Assembly (NCBI GenBank): GCA_964019055.1
Contig: OZ025207.1
Location: 25,515,617-25,579,616 of the forward strand
Reading direction: 5' to 3'
Source: Anthopleura xanthogrammica
Taxonomy: Eukaryota > Cnidaria > Anthozoa > Actiniaria > Actiniidae
DNA length: 64,000 nt
Part shown: positions 1-11,400 of the stretch, piece after piece
Layout: every line of letters starts with the position of its first letter
Numbering within the stretch: the stretch's first letter is position 1
Translations under genes and position numbers: made by a program
Notes under the pieces: generated by a model
What the model was told of the DNA's origin: nothing
Seen by the model: the letters and a program-made list of their open reading frames with translations, nothing else
Database searches by the model: none

Positions 1-384
1 TTTCAAAAAATAGGGCGTTTTCATCCAAGTGCCCCTTTAACTTTGAAGAAGTAGGCTAGATACCAGTCTCCTTCACACTCAAACTCCCTCCCCACTAACG
101 TCTGCTTACTGCTTCAAAACATTCCATTCCAACGATTTAGCCAATCAGCCAATCATTGTTTTGAATGCTACAGAAAAACAGGCGGCTCATTGTTTATTAT
201 ATTCGAAGAAATCAACAGGGAAGCGTTTCAGTGTAGTTCACTTTCCACCTAAAAAAATATATTTTAACATTTGCTGAATAAAATCCTTTGTTCTATAAAT
301 GTATTCATATGTTCTATAATCTATAATTATATTTCTTCGAATTGAATAAGGTTTCTGATGCTTTTGAAGGCTTAAAATAATAGA
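1..384 (-). repeat. Dispersed repeat R, copy 1 (inverted to copy 2)
   Basis: The block reads as the reverse complement of 4184-4561 with few differences, and a third copy lies near 51780-52190. All share a stretch ending in a purine-rich run next to 'ggcgaataattcaag' (in the + copies) and the segment 'aggtggaaagtgaactac'. No coding potential is seen. The copy is cut by the window edge. Copies 1 and 2 flank SLC22 copy A in opposite orientation. Confidence 0.8.
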
Positions 385-458
385 GTTTCTTTCAGTTTTT
401 CCTTCTTGTAAAATACTGATAATATAAATAGTCATAATAAAAATATTAGTAAAAAGGG

Positions 459-510
459 AAGCACGGGTGGCGTAGCGGAGAGATCGCTTGCCTCTCACCA
501 ACTAGACTAG
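459..510 (+). mobile_element. tRNA-derived SINE head, truncated
   Basis: The block starts 'gcacgggtggcgtagcgg', which fits a pol III A box (TGGCGTAGCGG), followed by 'gatcgcttgcctctcacca'. Fuller copies at 51210-51270 and 51616-51684 continue into a B box. Here the similarity stops before the B box, so this is a truncated insertion. Confidence 0.6.
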
Positions 511-1075
511 ATGTGCTCTTTCCGGTTGTACTGCGCATTACGCTGTCACGTTTTCATTCCATTTTCCAGGTGGCTGCGGTACTTGCACATTCGTCTTAGT
601 AATGGAATACATCGGTAAAAAGCAACGTGGTCCAGTCGGCATCGGTATATGGTGGTCCTGGATAACCAGCCTGCTTCTGCTGGTTCTTCTTGTGTATCTC
701 ATACCCAACTGGCGCACGCTTAGCATCATTATCAGTGCACCGGGCTTATTGCTCTGTTTCTTTTGGTGGTAAGTGTCTTTGGTTTTAAAACCCTATTCAT
801 TACCTGACTTACGACCTTAATTCAAATATGTCTTGTCCAAAACTTCTTACTTATCCACCATACCTACTTACTTATTGTCAAGGTCCATCATACCAAACCG
901 CCTATCTATTTGACTACCTCCCTAATACTTAGGTAAAACCTACCTACCTGTCCACCTAACTAGCTAACTTGCTTCCCAAGATCCCTACCTACCTACCTTA
1001 CTAGCTGCCCACCTACCATACTGTCCATTTACCTACTATATACATACAGGCACGCATTTGTTCTTACATACCTCC

Positions 1076-1612
1076 TTGGATCGAATTGATTGCTGACAGA
1101 AACAAGCAAATGTGTCGAACACTACCTGGAGTGGACCTCTACTCCAGGGAAAACTCAGTCTCTCAGGTAACGCCTGACCGCGTCAAAGACCTTTATGTCA
1201 CGGTGGAAATGTACTCAGCGAACCCATGGATGAGCCTAGCAAAGCCATTGATGCCCTATCCAGTGGAAAGCACTGGGCGTGTATGGCATACCACCTGAAA
1301 TTATATTACTGTGGGAAACTAGCCCTACTGGAATCATCTCACGAGCCCTTGCATCTTTGTTAGAGAAAACAAGTTACCTCAGGATATGCGCAATGCTACA
1401 ATAATCACCCTGTATGAAAACGAGCGTGACCGCAGTGATTGTAATAATTATCGGAGGATCTCCTTGTTGAGCATAGTTGGCAAAGTCTTTGCTCGTGTGG
1501 TCTTGACAAGTCTTCAAGTCCTAGCTGAACATATCTACCAGACATATCATTCCAGACTCTGCTCTTAACGGGACTGACCACTACCATGGTGCTACCATTA
1601 TCTTGCGAGATA
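1076..1612 (+). mobile_element. LINE reverse-transcriptase fragment in intron 3 of copy A
   Basis: Two pieces of a non-LTR retrotransposon can be read with frameshifts. One resembles 'DALSSGK' of the RT N-terminal region (about 1240-1290). The other is '[17 protein letters not shown]' to '[18 protein letters not shown]' (about 1375-1530), typical of RTE/Jockey-like LINE RTs. About 1.4 kb present in the copy-B version is missing here: the RT start jumps straight to the 3' end near 1560-1612. The same fragment sits in the same intron in B and C, so insertion predates the gene duplication. Confidence 0.8.
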
Positions 1613-1686
1613 TAAGGTGCCTACTAACTCATAACTAAACCAGCGTACCTATACCTACTTCCTTAACTTCTTACCTACTTACTTAC

Positions 1687-1750
1687 CCCCCCCCCCCCTA
1701 CCTACCTACCTACCTACCTACCTACCTACCTACCTATCTAACTAACTAAC
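1687..1750 (+). repeat. Poly-C / (CTAC)n microsatellite
   Basis: A run of about 11 C residues is followed by about ten CTAC units and then CTAA units. Short CTAC-type repeats at the matching place occur in copies B (about 9810-9890, complement) and C (about 47590-47660). Confidence 0.9.
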
Positions 1751-2155
1751 TACCTGGCTGCCCTTTGAAATAATATATTACTTAAGAATATCAATTACAA
1801 TCGTATCCATGTGCAAATAATTTGTTATTTTACCAAGGTTTGTCCCTGAATCGCTTCGCTGGCTATTAGTGAAAGGTAAAAACAAAGAAGCCAGGAAGAT
1901 CTTGAAAGCAGCTGCCAAGACCAACAACAAAGTCATATCAGATGAAGAGTTAAAATTGCTGGATGAAGACAGTCAGTCCACGGAGAGACTTGGAGATGTC
2001 AGGGATCGTTTTGCTACTCGTTCTGTGACGCACAGGACATTGGTATCCTGGTACTGTTGGTAAGTATACTTGGGGATGTCATTTAAGATAAAATAAAAAA
2101 GAAAATTGGAAAGCTCTTTATGATAAAAGTACATTATTAATGTATCCGACCCATT

Positions 2156-2204
2156 ATCCATCCATCCATCCATCCATCCATCCTTCCATCCATCCATCCA
2201 GCAA
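2156..2204 (+). repeat. (CATC)n microsatellite in intron 4 of copy A
   Basis: About 11 CATC units with one CTTC interruption. This is the short allele-like counterpart of the 1.9 kb array in copy B and the 230-bp compound array in copy C. Confidence 0.9.
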
Positions 2205-2800
2205 GTCATCCAACCATCTGTCTGTTCTATTTCTTCATGCGTGTAATAAAACTTTCTATCCCAACTCTGTCGATCTTATTTCAGGTTCGTTTGCGCCATG
2301 GTTTACTATTGCATCACTCTCAGTTCCCCTTCCATTGGTCCTAATATGTACCTGAACTTTTTGATAACCACTTTGTGTGAAGCATTTGGGATGATTATAG
2401 CTATTCCTATGCTCATGTGGTGAGCATTTAATCGAATTAATAATAAACTCTATAGTGTTCTTTAAATTATTCCCTAAGACCCACAACCAAGATCACTTAT
2501 CTAGTATATGGAATATTTTTTTTCAGGCTAGGTCGGAAGAAGTTTATGGCTTTTAGTCTTTGGCTTACAGGCATTGTTGGCATTGTTTCATCGATCTTGA
2601 GTTACTATGACGATGGCAGTAAAGGTGCAGAATACCCACTAACACTATATATAAAATTAACTCAGTTTGATTTCATATTACATTAATAACGCGCGAGTTT
2701 TGATTTTTTTCATCTGAACGTCAACTTGAATCGCCAAGCATTCACAATCTGTTTACGCGAATCTAACGCAAGCCAGGAGACGTCATGACTATACGAATAA

Positions 2801-2874
2801 TCCCCTTCAAATTTCCCTGCGCCATCGTAAAAGGTACCGTTCAAGATGGCGCAGGAAACTGTGAAAGGGACTAT
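2801..2874. repeat. Collapsed foldback element (arms only) in intron 6 of copy A
   Basis: The arms 'ccctgcgccat' and 'atggcgcagg' face each other here with almost no loop, whereas copies B (6724-6932) and C (49165-49372) have the same arms around about 130 bp more. The interior was lost from A, or is a later gain in B and C. Confidence 0.65.
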
Positions 2875-3413
2875 TGTTGACTCCTGACTGGCTTCCAGGA
2901 TTCAAGTATGCTACGGGATTAAAATAAATGCATTGAAGTTCCTGCACTATAGTTTTCCTTATATTGTAATATTGTCTGATTTCTGTAGGTTATGAAGCTG
3001 GTAAGATCCTGATGGCTATGGTGTTTGGCAAGATTTCCATTACCATCTCCTTTGACGTTGTATACGTGTACTCGTCAGAACTTTTCCCCACCGTTGTCAG
3101 GTAATTTTCGATAGATCTGGTGGTCATTTTCCTTTCCTTCTCTTTACCTACAACAAAGTAGTCTTGGCGGGCGAAAATTTATCCGATTTTGTTGCACCTT
3201 GAGAGAATGTGACTCTATAATGACTGTGTGTTTTATCCAGGAATACGGCGATGGGAACATCATCGGCAGGTCGCATCGGATCAGCAAGTGCTCCATATAC
3301 CGTCTTTTCGGTACGTAAAAACAAAACCGTTGCTTCTTAGCTTCCAATGACCCGGAATAGCAAAAGAAATTTCACATATAATGGTCACGATTGAGGGAAG
3401 GATTGACTCTCAT

Positions 3414-3629
3414 ATGATATTCATTTGGTCCCTCCACAGCAAAGAGTCCATCCATTGATGCCTTTTGGTATCATGGCAATCAATGCGTTGATCTGTAGAA
3501 TACTGTGCATGACTCTCTTATGATATTCATTTGGTCCCTCCACAGCAAAGAGTCCATCCATTGATGCCTTTTGGTATCATGGCAATCAATGCGTTGATCT
3601 GTGAAACACTGTGCATGACTCTCCCATAA
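3414..3629 (+). repeat. Tandem duplication of last-exon acceptor, copy A (106 bp x 2)
   Basis: Each unit has the intron end 'ggtccctccacag' followed by the exon start 'caaagagtccatccattg' and about 80 bp of coding sequence. Acceptors lie at 3438-3439 and 3544-3545. The first unit reads into TGA, the second into TAA. Confidence 0.9.
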
Positions 3630-4183
3630 ACAATGAGCAAGGCAATGCTTGACACCATCAAGCAAGTCAATTATAACAGCCAGGACAGCGTGATGGAAGC
3701 CATTACTGGAGGCAGTACAGAAAAAGACGACGAGAAGACCAAGTTAGTGCCCAGTGGAACATAAAACCAAGGAACGAATCGTATCAGAATTTGGATTCAA
3801 AATCTGAAATCCCTAATTGAAGCCGAATTCCTCAATAAAAAAAGGTCTTATTTATATTATTATTTTACGAGAAGGAAACACTGGAAGAAAAAACAATTAT
3901 TTTAAGCTTTCAAAAGCATCAGAAAACTTATTCAATTGAATATGACATATTAATATATTTATAGGACAAAGAATGCACCCTTCTTTAGATTATGTCGGAT
4001 GCAAGACTAAGATGAAACACGAAACAAATCACTTTTCCTCGAATGATAGGATTTGCGTAATACTCCTTTCTTCCTCTTCCCTTTCGATTTATTGAGGATG
4101 CATTGGGATTTAGGAATTGATCCTCGGGAGGAAGAGGACTGGAGAACCCGGATCACGAATAACCCTACTCACATGCTACTCTA

Positions 4184-4600
4184 TTATTTTAAGCCTTCAA
4201 AAGCATCAGAAACCTTATTCAATTCGAAGAAATATAATTATAGATTATAGAACATGTGAATACATTTATAGAACAAAGGATTTCATTTAGCAAATGTTAT
4301 AAGATATTTTTTTAGGTGGAAAGTGAACTACACTGAAACGCTTCCCTGTTGATTTCTTCGAATATAATAAACAATGAGCCGCCTGTTTTTCTGTAGCATT
4401 CAAAACAATGATTGGCTGATTGGCTAAATCGTTGGAATGGAATGTTTTGAAGCAGTAAGCAGACGTTAGTGGGGAGGGAGTTTGAGTGTGAAGGAGACTG
4501 GTATCTAGCCTACTTCTTCAAAGTTAAAGGGGCACATGGATGAAAACGCCCTATTTTTTGAAAGGCCGAATAATTCAAGTATTTGAGGATAATATGACTC
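4184..4600 (+). repeat. Dispersed repeat R, copy 2
   Basis: Reverse complement of 1-384 over 4184-4561. It continues with 'gaataattcaagtatttgagg', also seen in copy 3 near 52160-52190. A partial copy of the left end is seen at about 3867-3960. Confidence 0.8.
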
Positions 4601-5460
4601 AACTAGACGCATGGCTGCGTGAACTCGGGCTTCCTATGTTGCAGCTCTGGAGTTTGCTTTGTGAACCTCGATACATAATCTTTTGTCATTGTCTACGATA
4701 GTAAGCAATGTGTTTGAATTTCAGTAACCACATGGTTTCATTATAGAATAGCAGAGCATCGATCTCGTGAAGGGTGTTTTTTTTTTTTTTGGAATTATCC
4801 GTCATTCTTTTCCATGTGATTTCATTTTTTTCATTTTGACATATATTGTAGATCTCTATAGTAGCTTGTTTTTAAGAACAAGGAAAATTGGGGTCACCGT
4901 TATTTTTTTGGAGGTATTAAGTCGTAAAGTTTGAGAATTTGGCCTCCATTTTGAATAACGCGCAGAGACTGGGCACAACTATGCATCAAGTTGGGTAAAA
5001 AATACCTTTTTTCGTACAATACTGCGGCTTTATTTGAGGTAAAAATGACATATATCACTATATGACAAAAAATTATAGTATACATTTAAAGAAAATTGAA
5101 ATATGAGTGATTTTTAATATGTTATCAAAATAGACCAGAAGTTCCTCGCTTATTTGAAAAGCCCGCGTGCGCGCTCAGAAAAGATGCGCAATAACAATGC
5201 CCGCGAAAGTCCTTAATAGCTATTTTAAAAAAACACGATTAACACTGATAAGATAAAATTCCATAATGGAAACCAGGCTCTGAAAGAATTCAATCGAATT
5301 TGATATTTTTTATTAGAACAACTGTAACCATGGTTATTATAAAGTAAAGTGTAAAGTTCGTTAAAAAGAGAGACAGAGAGAGAGAGAGGAGAGGGGGAAG
5401 GAAATTTGTTTTTTAGGAATTCGGGTTCAATTACGAATTCCAGATTTTGAATCTAAATTC
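4601..5460. other. Tail-to-tail spacer between SLC22 copies A and B, no gene seen
   Basis: AT-rich sequence with a poly-T run (4779-4791) and a short AG-rich run (5370-5396). About 60 bp next to each gene end are inverted copies of each other (around 3770-3835 and 5415-5480), i.e. shared 3' flank. No open frame with family similarity. Confidence 0.6.
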
Positions 5461-5483
5461 TTAAACGATTCGTTCCTTGTTTT

Positions 5484-8400
5484 TTATGCTGCACTTTCAA
5501 GCATAATGCAACTGGGTGCTAATTTGGTCTTCTCGCCGTCTTTTTCCGCACTTCCTCCATTACTGGCTTCGATCCCGCTTTCCTGACTGTCTATGAAGTC
5601 CTGTTTGATGGTGTCAGGCATGGCTCTGTCCTTTGTTTCTGGGAGAGTCATGCACAGTATTCCACAGATCAAAGCATTGATTGCCATGATACCAAAAGGC
5701 ATCAATAGATGGACTCTTTTCTGTGGAGGAACCAAATGAATATCATATGAGAGTCATGCACAGTATTCTGCAGATCAACGCATTGATTGCCATGATACCA
5801 AAGGGCATCAATGAATGGACTCTTTGCTGTGGAGGGACAAATGAATATCATATGAGAGTCATGCACAGTATTCTACAGATCAACGCATTGATTGTCAAGG
5901 TACCAAAAGGCATCAATGGATGGACTCTTTGCTGTGGAGGGAATTAATGAATATCAGCACAGATTCTACAGATCAATGCATTGATTGCAATCATGAAGCT
6001 GTTCTTATATATTTGGGTTTGCACACGGGAATAGTAAAACGTCTCTGCTTACGTAGAGTAACAATAGATTTATTTGTATTAAATGACAATAAATGGTGCA
6101 AATTATAAGACTTATTTAAGACGATTTTGTCAAAAAAAAGTCTTACAATGGTGTTATGAAACCACGAGACATAAATGGATGGAGGCTTTCCTGTGGAGAG
6201 GCGAAATGAATATCATACGAGAGTCAATCCTTCCCTCAATCGTGACTAATATATGTGAGATTTCTTTCGCTATTCCGGGATTGGAAGCTAATGAGCAACG
6301 GTTTTCTTTTTACTTACCGAAAAGACGATATATGGAGCACATGCTGATCCGATGCGAGCTGCCGATGATGATGTTCCCATTGCCGTATTCCTGGATAAAA
6401 TACACAGTCACTATAGAGTCACATTCTCTCAAGGTGCAACAAAATCGGATAAATTTTCGCCCGCCAAGACTACTTTGTTGTAGGTAAAGAGAAGGAAAGG
6501 AAAATGACCACCAGATCTATCGAAAATTACCTGACAACGGTGGGGAAAAGTTCTGACGAGTACACGTATACAACGTCAAAGGCGATGGTAATGAAAATCT
6601 TGCCCAACACCATAGCCATCAGGATCTTACCAGCTTCATAACCTACAGAAATCAGACAATATTACTATGTGTGGAAAATTATAGAGCAATAATTGAATCC
6701 TGGAAGCCAGCCATCAGGAGTCAATAGTCCCTTTCACAGTTTCCTGCGCCATCTTGAAAGGTAGCAGTGCGTTTGCATCGAAGCGAGTCAGAGCTTCGGT
6801 GAGCTTGCAATGATTGAGATCTTTGGACAATTATTCACGTCCCTATCATTGCAAGCTCACTGTTCGTGTCGCTTCGATGCGAAGGCACTGCTACATTTTA
6901 CAATGGCGCAGGGAAATGTGAAAGGGATTATTCGTATAGTTATGACGTCTCCTGGTTTGCGTTAGATTTGCCTAAACGGATTGTGAATGCTTGGCGATTC
7001 AAGTTGACGTTCAGATGGAAGAAAAACCTCACGCGTTATTCATGTAATATGAACTCAAACTGAGTTAATTTTATATATACTGTTAGTGGGTATTCTGCAC
7101 CTTTACTGCCATCGTCATAGTAACTCAAGATCGCTGAAACTACGCCAACAATACCCGCCAGCCAAAGACTGAAAGCCATACACTTCTTCCGACCTAGCCT
7201 GAAAAAAATATTAACATATACTTGATAAGTGATTTGACCATGATTGTGTTTCTTAAGGAATAATTTTAAGAACACTATAGAGGTTATTATTAATACGATT
7301 CAATGCTCACCACATGAGCACAGGAATAGCTATCATCATCCCAAATGCTTCACACAAAGTGGTTATCAAAAAGTTCAGGTACATGTTACCACCAATGGAA
7401 GGGGTACTGAGAGTGATGCTATAGTAAACCATTCCGCAAACGAACCTGAAATAAGATCGACAGATTTGGGATAGAAAGTTTTATTACACGCATGAAGAAA
7501 TGGAGCAGACCGAGGGATGGATGGATGGATGGATGGATGGATGGATGGATGGATGGATGGATGGATGGATGGATGGATGGATGGATGGATGGATGGATGG
7601 ATGGATGGATGGATGGATGGATGGATGGATGGATGGATGGATGGATGGATGGATGGATGGATGGATGGATGGATGGATGGATGGATGGATGGATGGATGG
7701 ATGGATGGATGGATGGATGGATGGATGGATGGATGGATGGATGGATGGATGGATGGATGGATGGATGGATGGATGGATGGATGGATGGATGGATGGATGG
7801 ATGGATGGATGGATGGATGGATGGATGGATGGATGGATGGATGGATGGATGGATGGATGGATGGATGGATGGATGGATGGATGGATGGATGGATGGATGG
7901 ATGGATGGATGGATGGATGGATGGATGGATGGATGGATGGATGGATGGATGGATGGATGGATGGATGGATGGATGGATGGATGGATGGATGGATGGATGG
8001 ATGGATGGATGGATGGATGGATGGATGGATGGATGGATGGATGGATGGATGGATGGATGGATGGATGGATGGATGGATGGATGGATGGATGGATGGATGG
8101 ATGGATGGATGGATGGATGGATGGATGGATGGATGGATGGATGGATGGATGGATGGATGGATGGATGGATGGATGGATGGATGGATGGATGGATGGATGG
8201 ATGGATGGATGGATGGATGGATGGATGGATGGATGGATGGATGGATGGATGGATGGATGGATGGATGGATGGATGGATGGATGGATGGATGGATGGATGG
8301 ATGGATGGATGGATGGATGGATGGATGGATGGATGGATGGATGGATGGATGGATGGATGGATGGATGGATGGATGGATGGATGGATGGATGGATGGATGG

Positions 8401-11400
8401 ATGGATGGATGGATGGATGGATGGATGGATGGATGGATGGATGGATGGATGGATGGATGGATGGATGGATGGATGGATGGATGGATGGATGGATGGATGG
8501 ATGGATGGATGGATGGATGGATGGATGGATGGATGGATGGATGGATGGATGGATGGATGGATGGATGGATGGATGGATGGATGGATGGATGGATGGATGG
8601 ATGGATGGATGGATGGATGGATGGATGGATGGATGGATGGATGGATGGATGGATGGATGGATGGATGGATGGATGGATGGATGGATGGATGGATGGATGG
8701 ATGGATGGATGGATGGATGGATGGATGGATGGATGGATGGATGGATGGATGGATGGATGGATGGATGGATGGATGGATGGATGGATGGATGGATGGATGG
8801 ATGGATGGATGGATGGATGGATGGATGGATGGATGGATGGATGGATGGATGGATGGATGGATGGATGGATGGATGGATGGATGGATGGATGGATGGATGG
8901 ATGGATGGATGGATGGATGGATGGATGGATGGATGGATGGATGGATGGATGGATGGATGGATGGATGGATGGATGGATGGATGGATGGATGGATGGATGG
9001 ATGGATGGATGGATGGATGGATGGATGGATGGATGGATGGATGGATGGATGGATGGATGGATGGATGGATGGATGGATGGATGGATGGATGGATGGATGG
9101 ATGGATGGATGGATGGATGGATGGATGGATGGATGGATGGATGGATGGATGGATGGATGGATGGATGGATGGATGGATGGATGGATGGATGGATGGATGG
9201 ATGGATGGATGGATGGATGGATGGATGGATGGATGGATGGATGGATGGATGGATGGATGGATGGATGGATGGATGGATGGATGGATGGATGGATGGATGG
9301 ATGGATGGATGGATGGATGGATGGATGGATGGATGGATGGATGGATGGATGGATGGATGGATGGATGGATGGATGGATGGATGGATGGATGGATGGATGG
9401 ATGGGATACATTATTAAGATACCTTGATCATATATTGCTTTCCAATTTTCTTTTTGATTTTATCTTAAAGATCCATGACATCCCCAAGTTTACTTACCAA
9501 CAGTACCAGGATACCAATGTCCTGTGCGTCACGGAACGAGTAGCAAAAAGATCCCTGACATCTCCAAGTCTCACCGTGGACTGACTGTTTTCATCCAGCA
9601 ATTTTAACTCTTCATCTGATATGACTTTGTTGTTGGTCTTGGCAGCTGCTTTCAAGATCTTGCTGGCTTCTTTGTTTTTACCTTTCACTAGTAGCCAGCG
9701 AAGCGATTCAGGGACAAACCTTGGTAAAATGATTAAAATTATTTGCACATGGATATGATTGTAATTGATATTCTTAAGTAATGTATTATTTCAAATTAAA
9801 GGACAGCCAGGTAGTTATGTAGGTAGGCGGGTAAGTAAGTAGGTAAGAAGTTAAGGCAAGTAGGGAGGTAGGTAGGTAGGTATGCTGGTTTAGGTATGAG
9901 GTAGCAGGCATCCTTATATCTGACAAGATAATGGTAGCACTATGGTAGTGGTCATTCCTATTGAGAGCAGCGTCTAAAATGACTCCGATCCTTGCATGAC
10001 AGTCTTTACCGCACAAGTTGCAGATGTACTTAGAGTGCGGACAAGGGACCTGAGGTTGTAGGCTTTGCTTTTTCTGCTTGCTACGTTGACTTCTTTCCTC
10101 TGACTGTTGATTCAGTTTTCCTCGTTCCTTTTAAGACCTTCGTATGTGGCGTACATCTTTAAAGCGCAGTGCTGGGAGGCTCATTGGGCGGTGTTTTGTG
10201 GTCGGCTCTTCATATAGGATGTCCTTTGGAATGCGGCCATCCTGCTAAGAAGGAGATGAACGCTATGGGATCCAGCTCACTGCGGCACGGCGGTGTTGGT
10301 GACTTTGTTTCGCCATGTAATGCCAAGGATCCGTCGTAGGCAAGGAAGGTGAAATCTTTCCAGGCTCTTCTGTATGGCATAAGGTAGTCCAGGCTTCGCT
10401 ACCGTAAAGCAGGATATTAGAATGCACGCCTGGTAAACTTTGAGTTTAAGTTTAGCTGGTTGTCGCCCAACATTCTCTTACTCAGTTTTGCCAACACTCC
10501 TGCGGCTTTTCCAATGCGTTTATCTATTTCTCTGCCCAGATAAGTAAAGTGGTCGGTGAGTTCAAGCACTTCGTAGTCAGTTCTGATCGGTGGTGGTACC
10601 GGGACATTCTGGTCCATGACATTGGTCATCTTAATGCTGATAGTTAGCCCAAACTCCTTGCAGGCGTGGGCAAACTGGTTGATCAGGAGTTGGAGATCCT
10701 CTTCCGTGTCCGAGGTCAGGGCAACGTTCTCGGCAAACAACGATTCTCTCATAAGCACTGTACGCAATTTTGTCTTGGCCCTCACTCTAGCTAAGTTAAA
10801 GAACCTTCCGTCACATCTTGTGTGTAAAGGAATACCCTGTGGTGAGTGTCTGAGTGAGAAGTAGCAGCTAGAAGGAGATGCCGACCAGAGTTGCTTCAAG
10901 TACGCCGCTCAGGATTGCAAAGGGCTCGGAAATGTCTTCGTCATAGCTGACCAGGCCCTGCATGCCTTCGTGAAAAGAGGCGAGAATGCTGAGCAAATGT
11001 GGAGGGCAGCCAATCTTCTTCAGCAGTTTGAACTGACCTTTCTCTCTCTCTCGTTTTTAAGTGTCTAGTCTTTCTAGTGCTTTCGCACTAATTGGGGACA
11101 CTTTTCACTCACACACTCCTAACACTACTTTCCGTATTTTATGCACACAACGCTCACTCACATCTTGATTTGTACGGAGGGAGGAAACCTTTCCTACTCA
11201 AGAGGTGAAAATCCTTTGCATGTAAATTCGATGAAGGCGATGTATAATGGCATCTGCTGTTCTTGACATTTTGACGCACAGAGAAGATCATGTCTACTTT
11301 GAATTGGATTTCTTAGCTCTAAAGCCGCATTGACATTATGGGTAGATATGTTCAGCGAGGACTTGAAGACGTGTCAAGACCACACGAGCAAAGACTTTGC

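Larger units (their letters stand above)
570..3764 (+). pseudogene. SLC22-like organic cation/anion transporter copy A, exons 3-9, broken 3' end
   Basis: Major facilitator superfamily transporter of the SLC22 type; such proteins move organic ions across the plasma membrane. Exons 3-8 are seen by homology to copies B and C and by GT-AG borders: 570-768, 1838-2059, 2285-2419, 2527-2624, 2989-3100 and 3241-3310. They join in phase (intron phases identical to B). Landmarks are 'VMEYIGKKQRG', '[11 protein letters not shown]', 'WFVCAMVYY' and 'LGRKK'. Exons 1 and 2 are absent from the window; left of exon 3 only a SINE head and repeat R are found. The last exon is present twice (acceptors before 3440 and 3546) and both versions hit early stops (TGA at 3521, TAA at 3627). 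The rest of the tail, to the old stop at 3762-3764, remains as relic sequence. Exon 8 lacks one serine codon found in B and C. It could still give a tail-less protein if exons 1-2 lie upstream. Confidence 0.85.

Noticed and set aside
7375..9584. Open frames of 600-700 codons reading WMDG or HPSI repeats
   Set aside because: Produced by the GGAT array in every phase and on both strands.
10616..10864. 82-codon + strand frame
   Set aside because: Antisense of the LINE RT on the minus strand.
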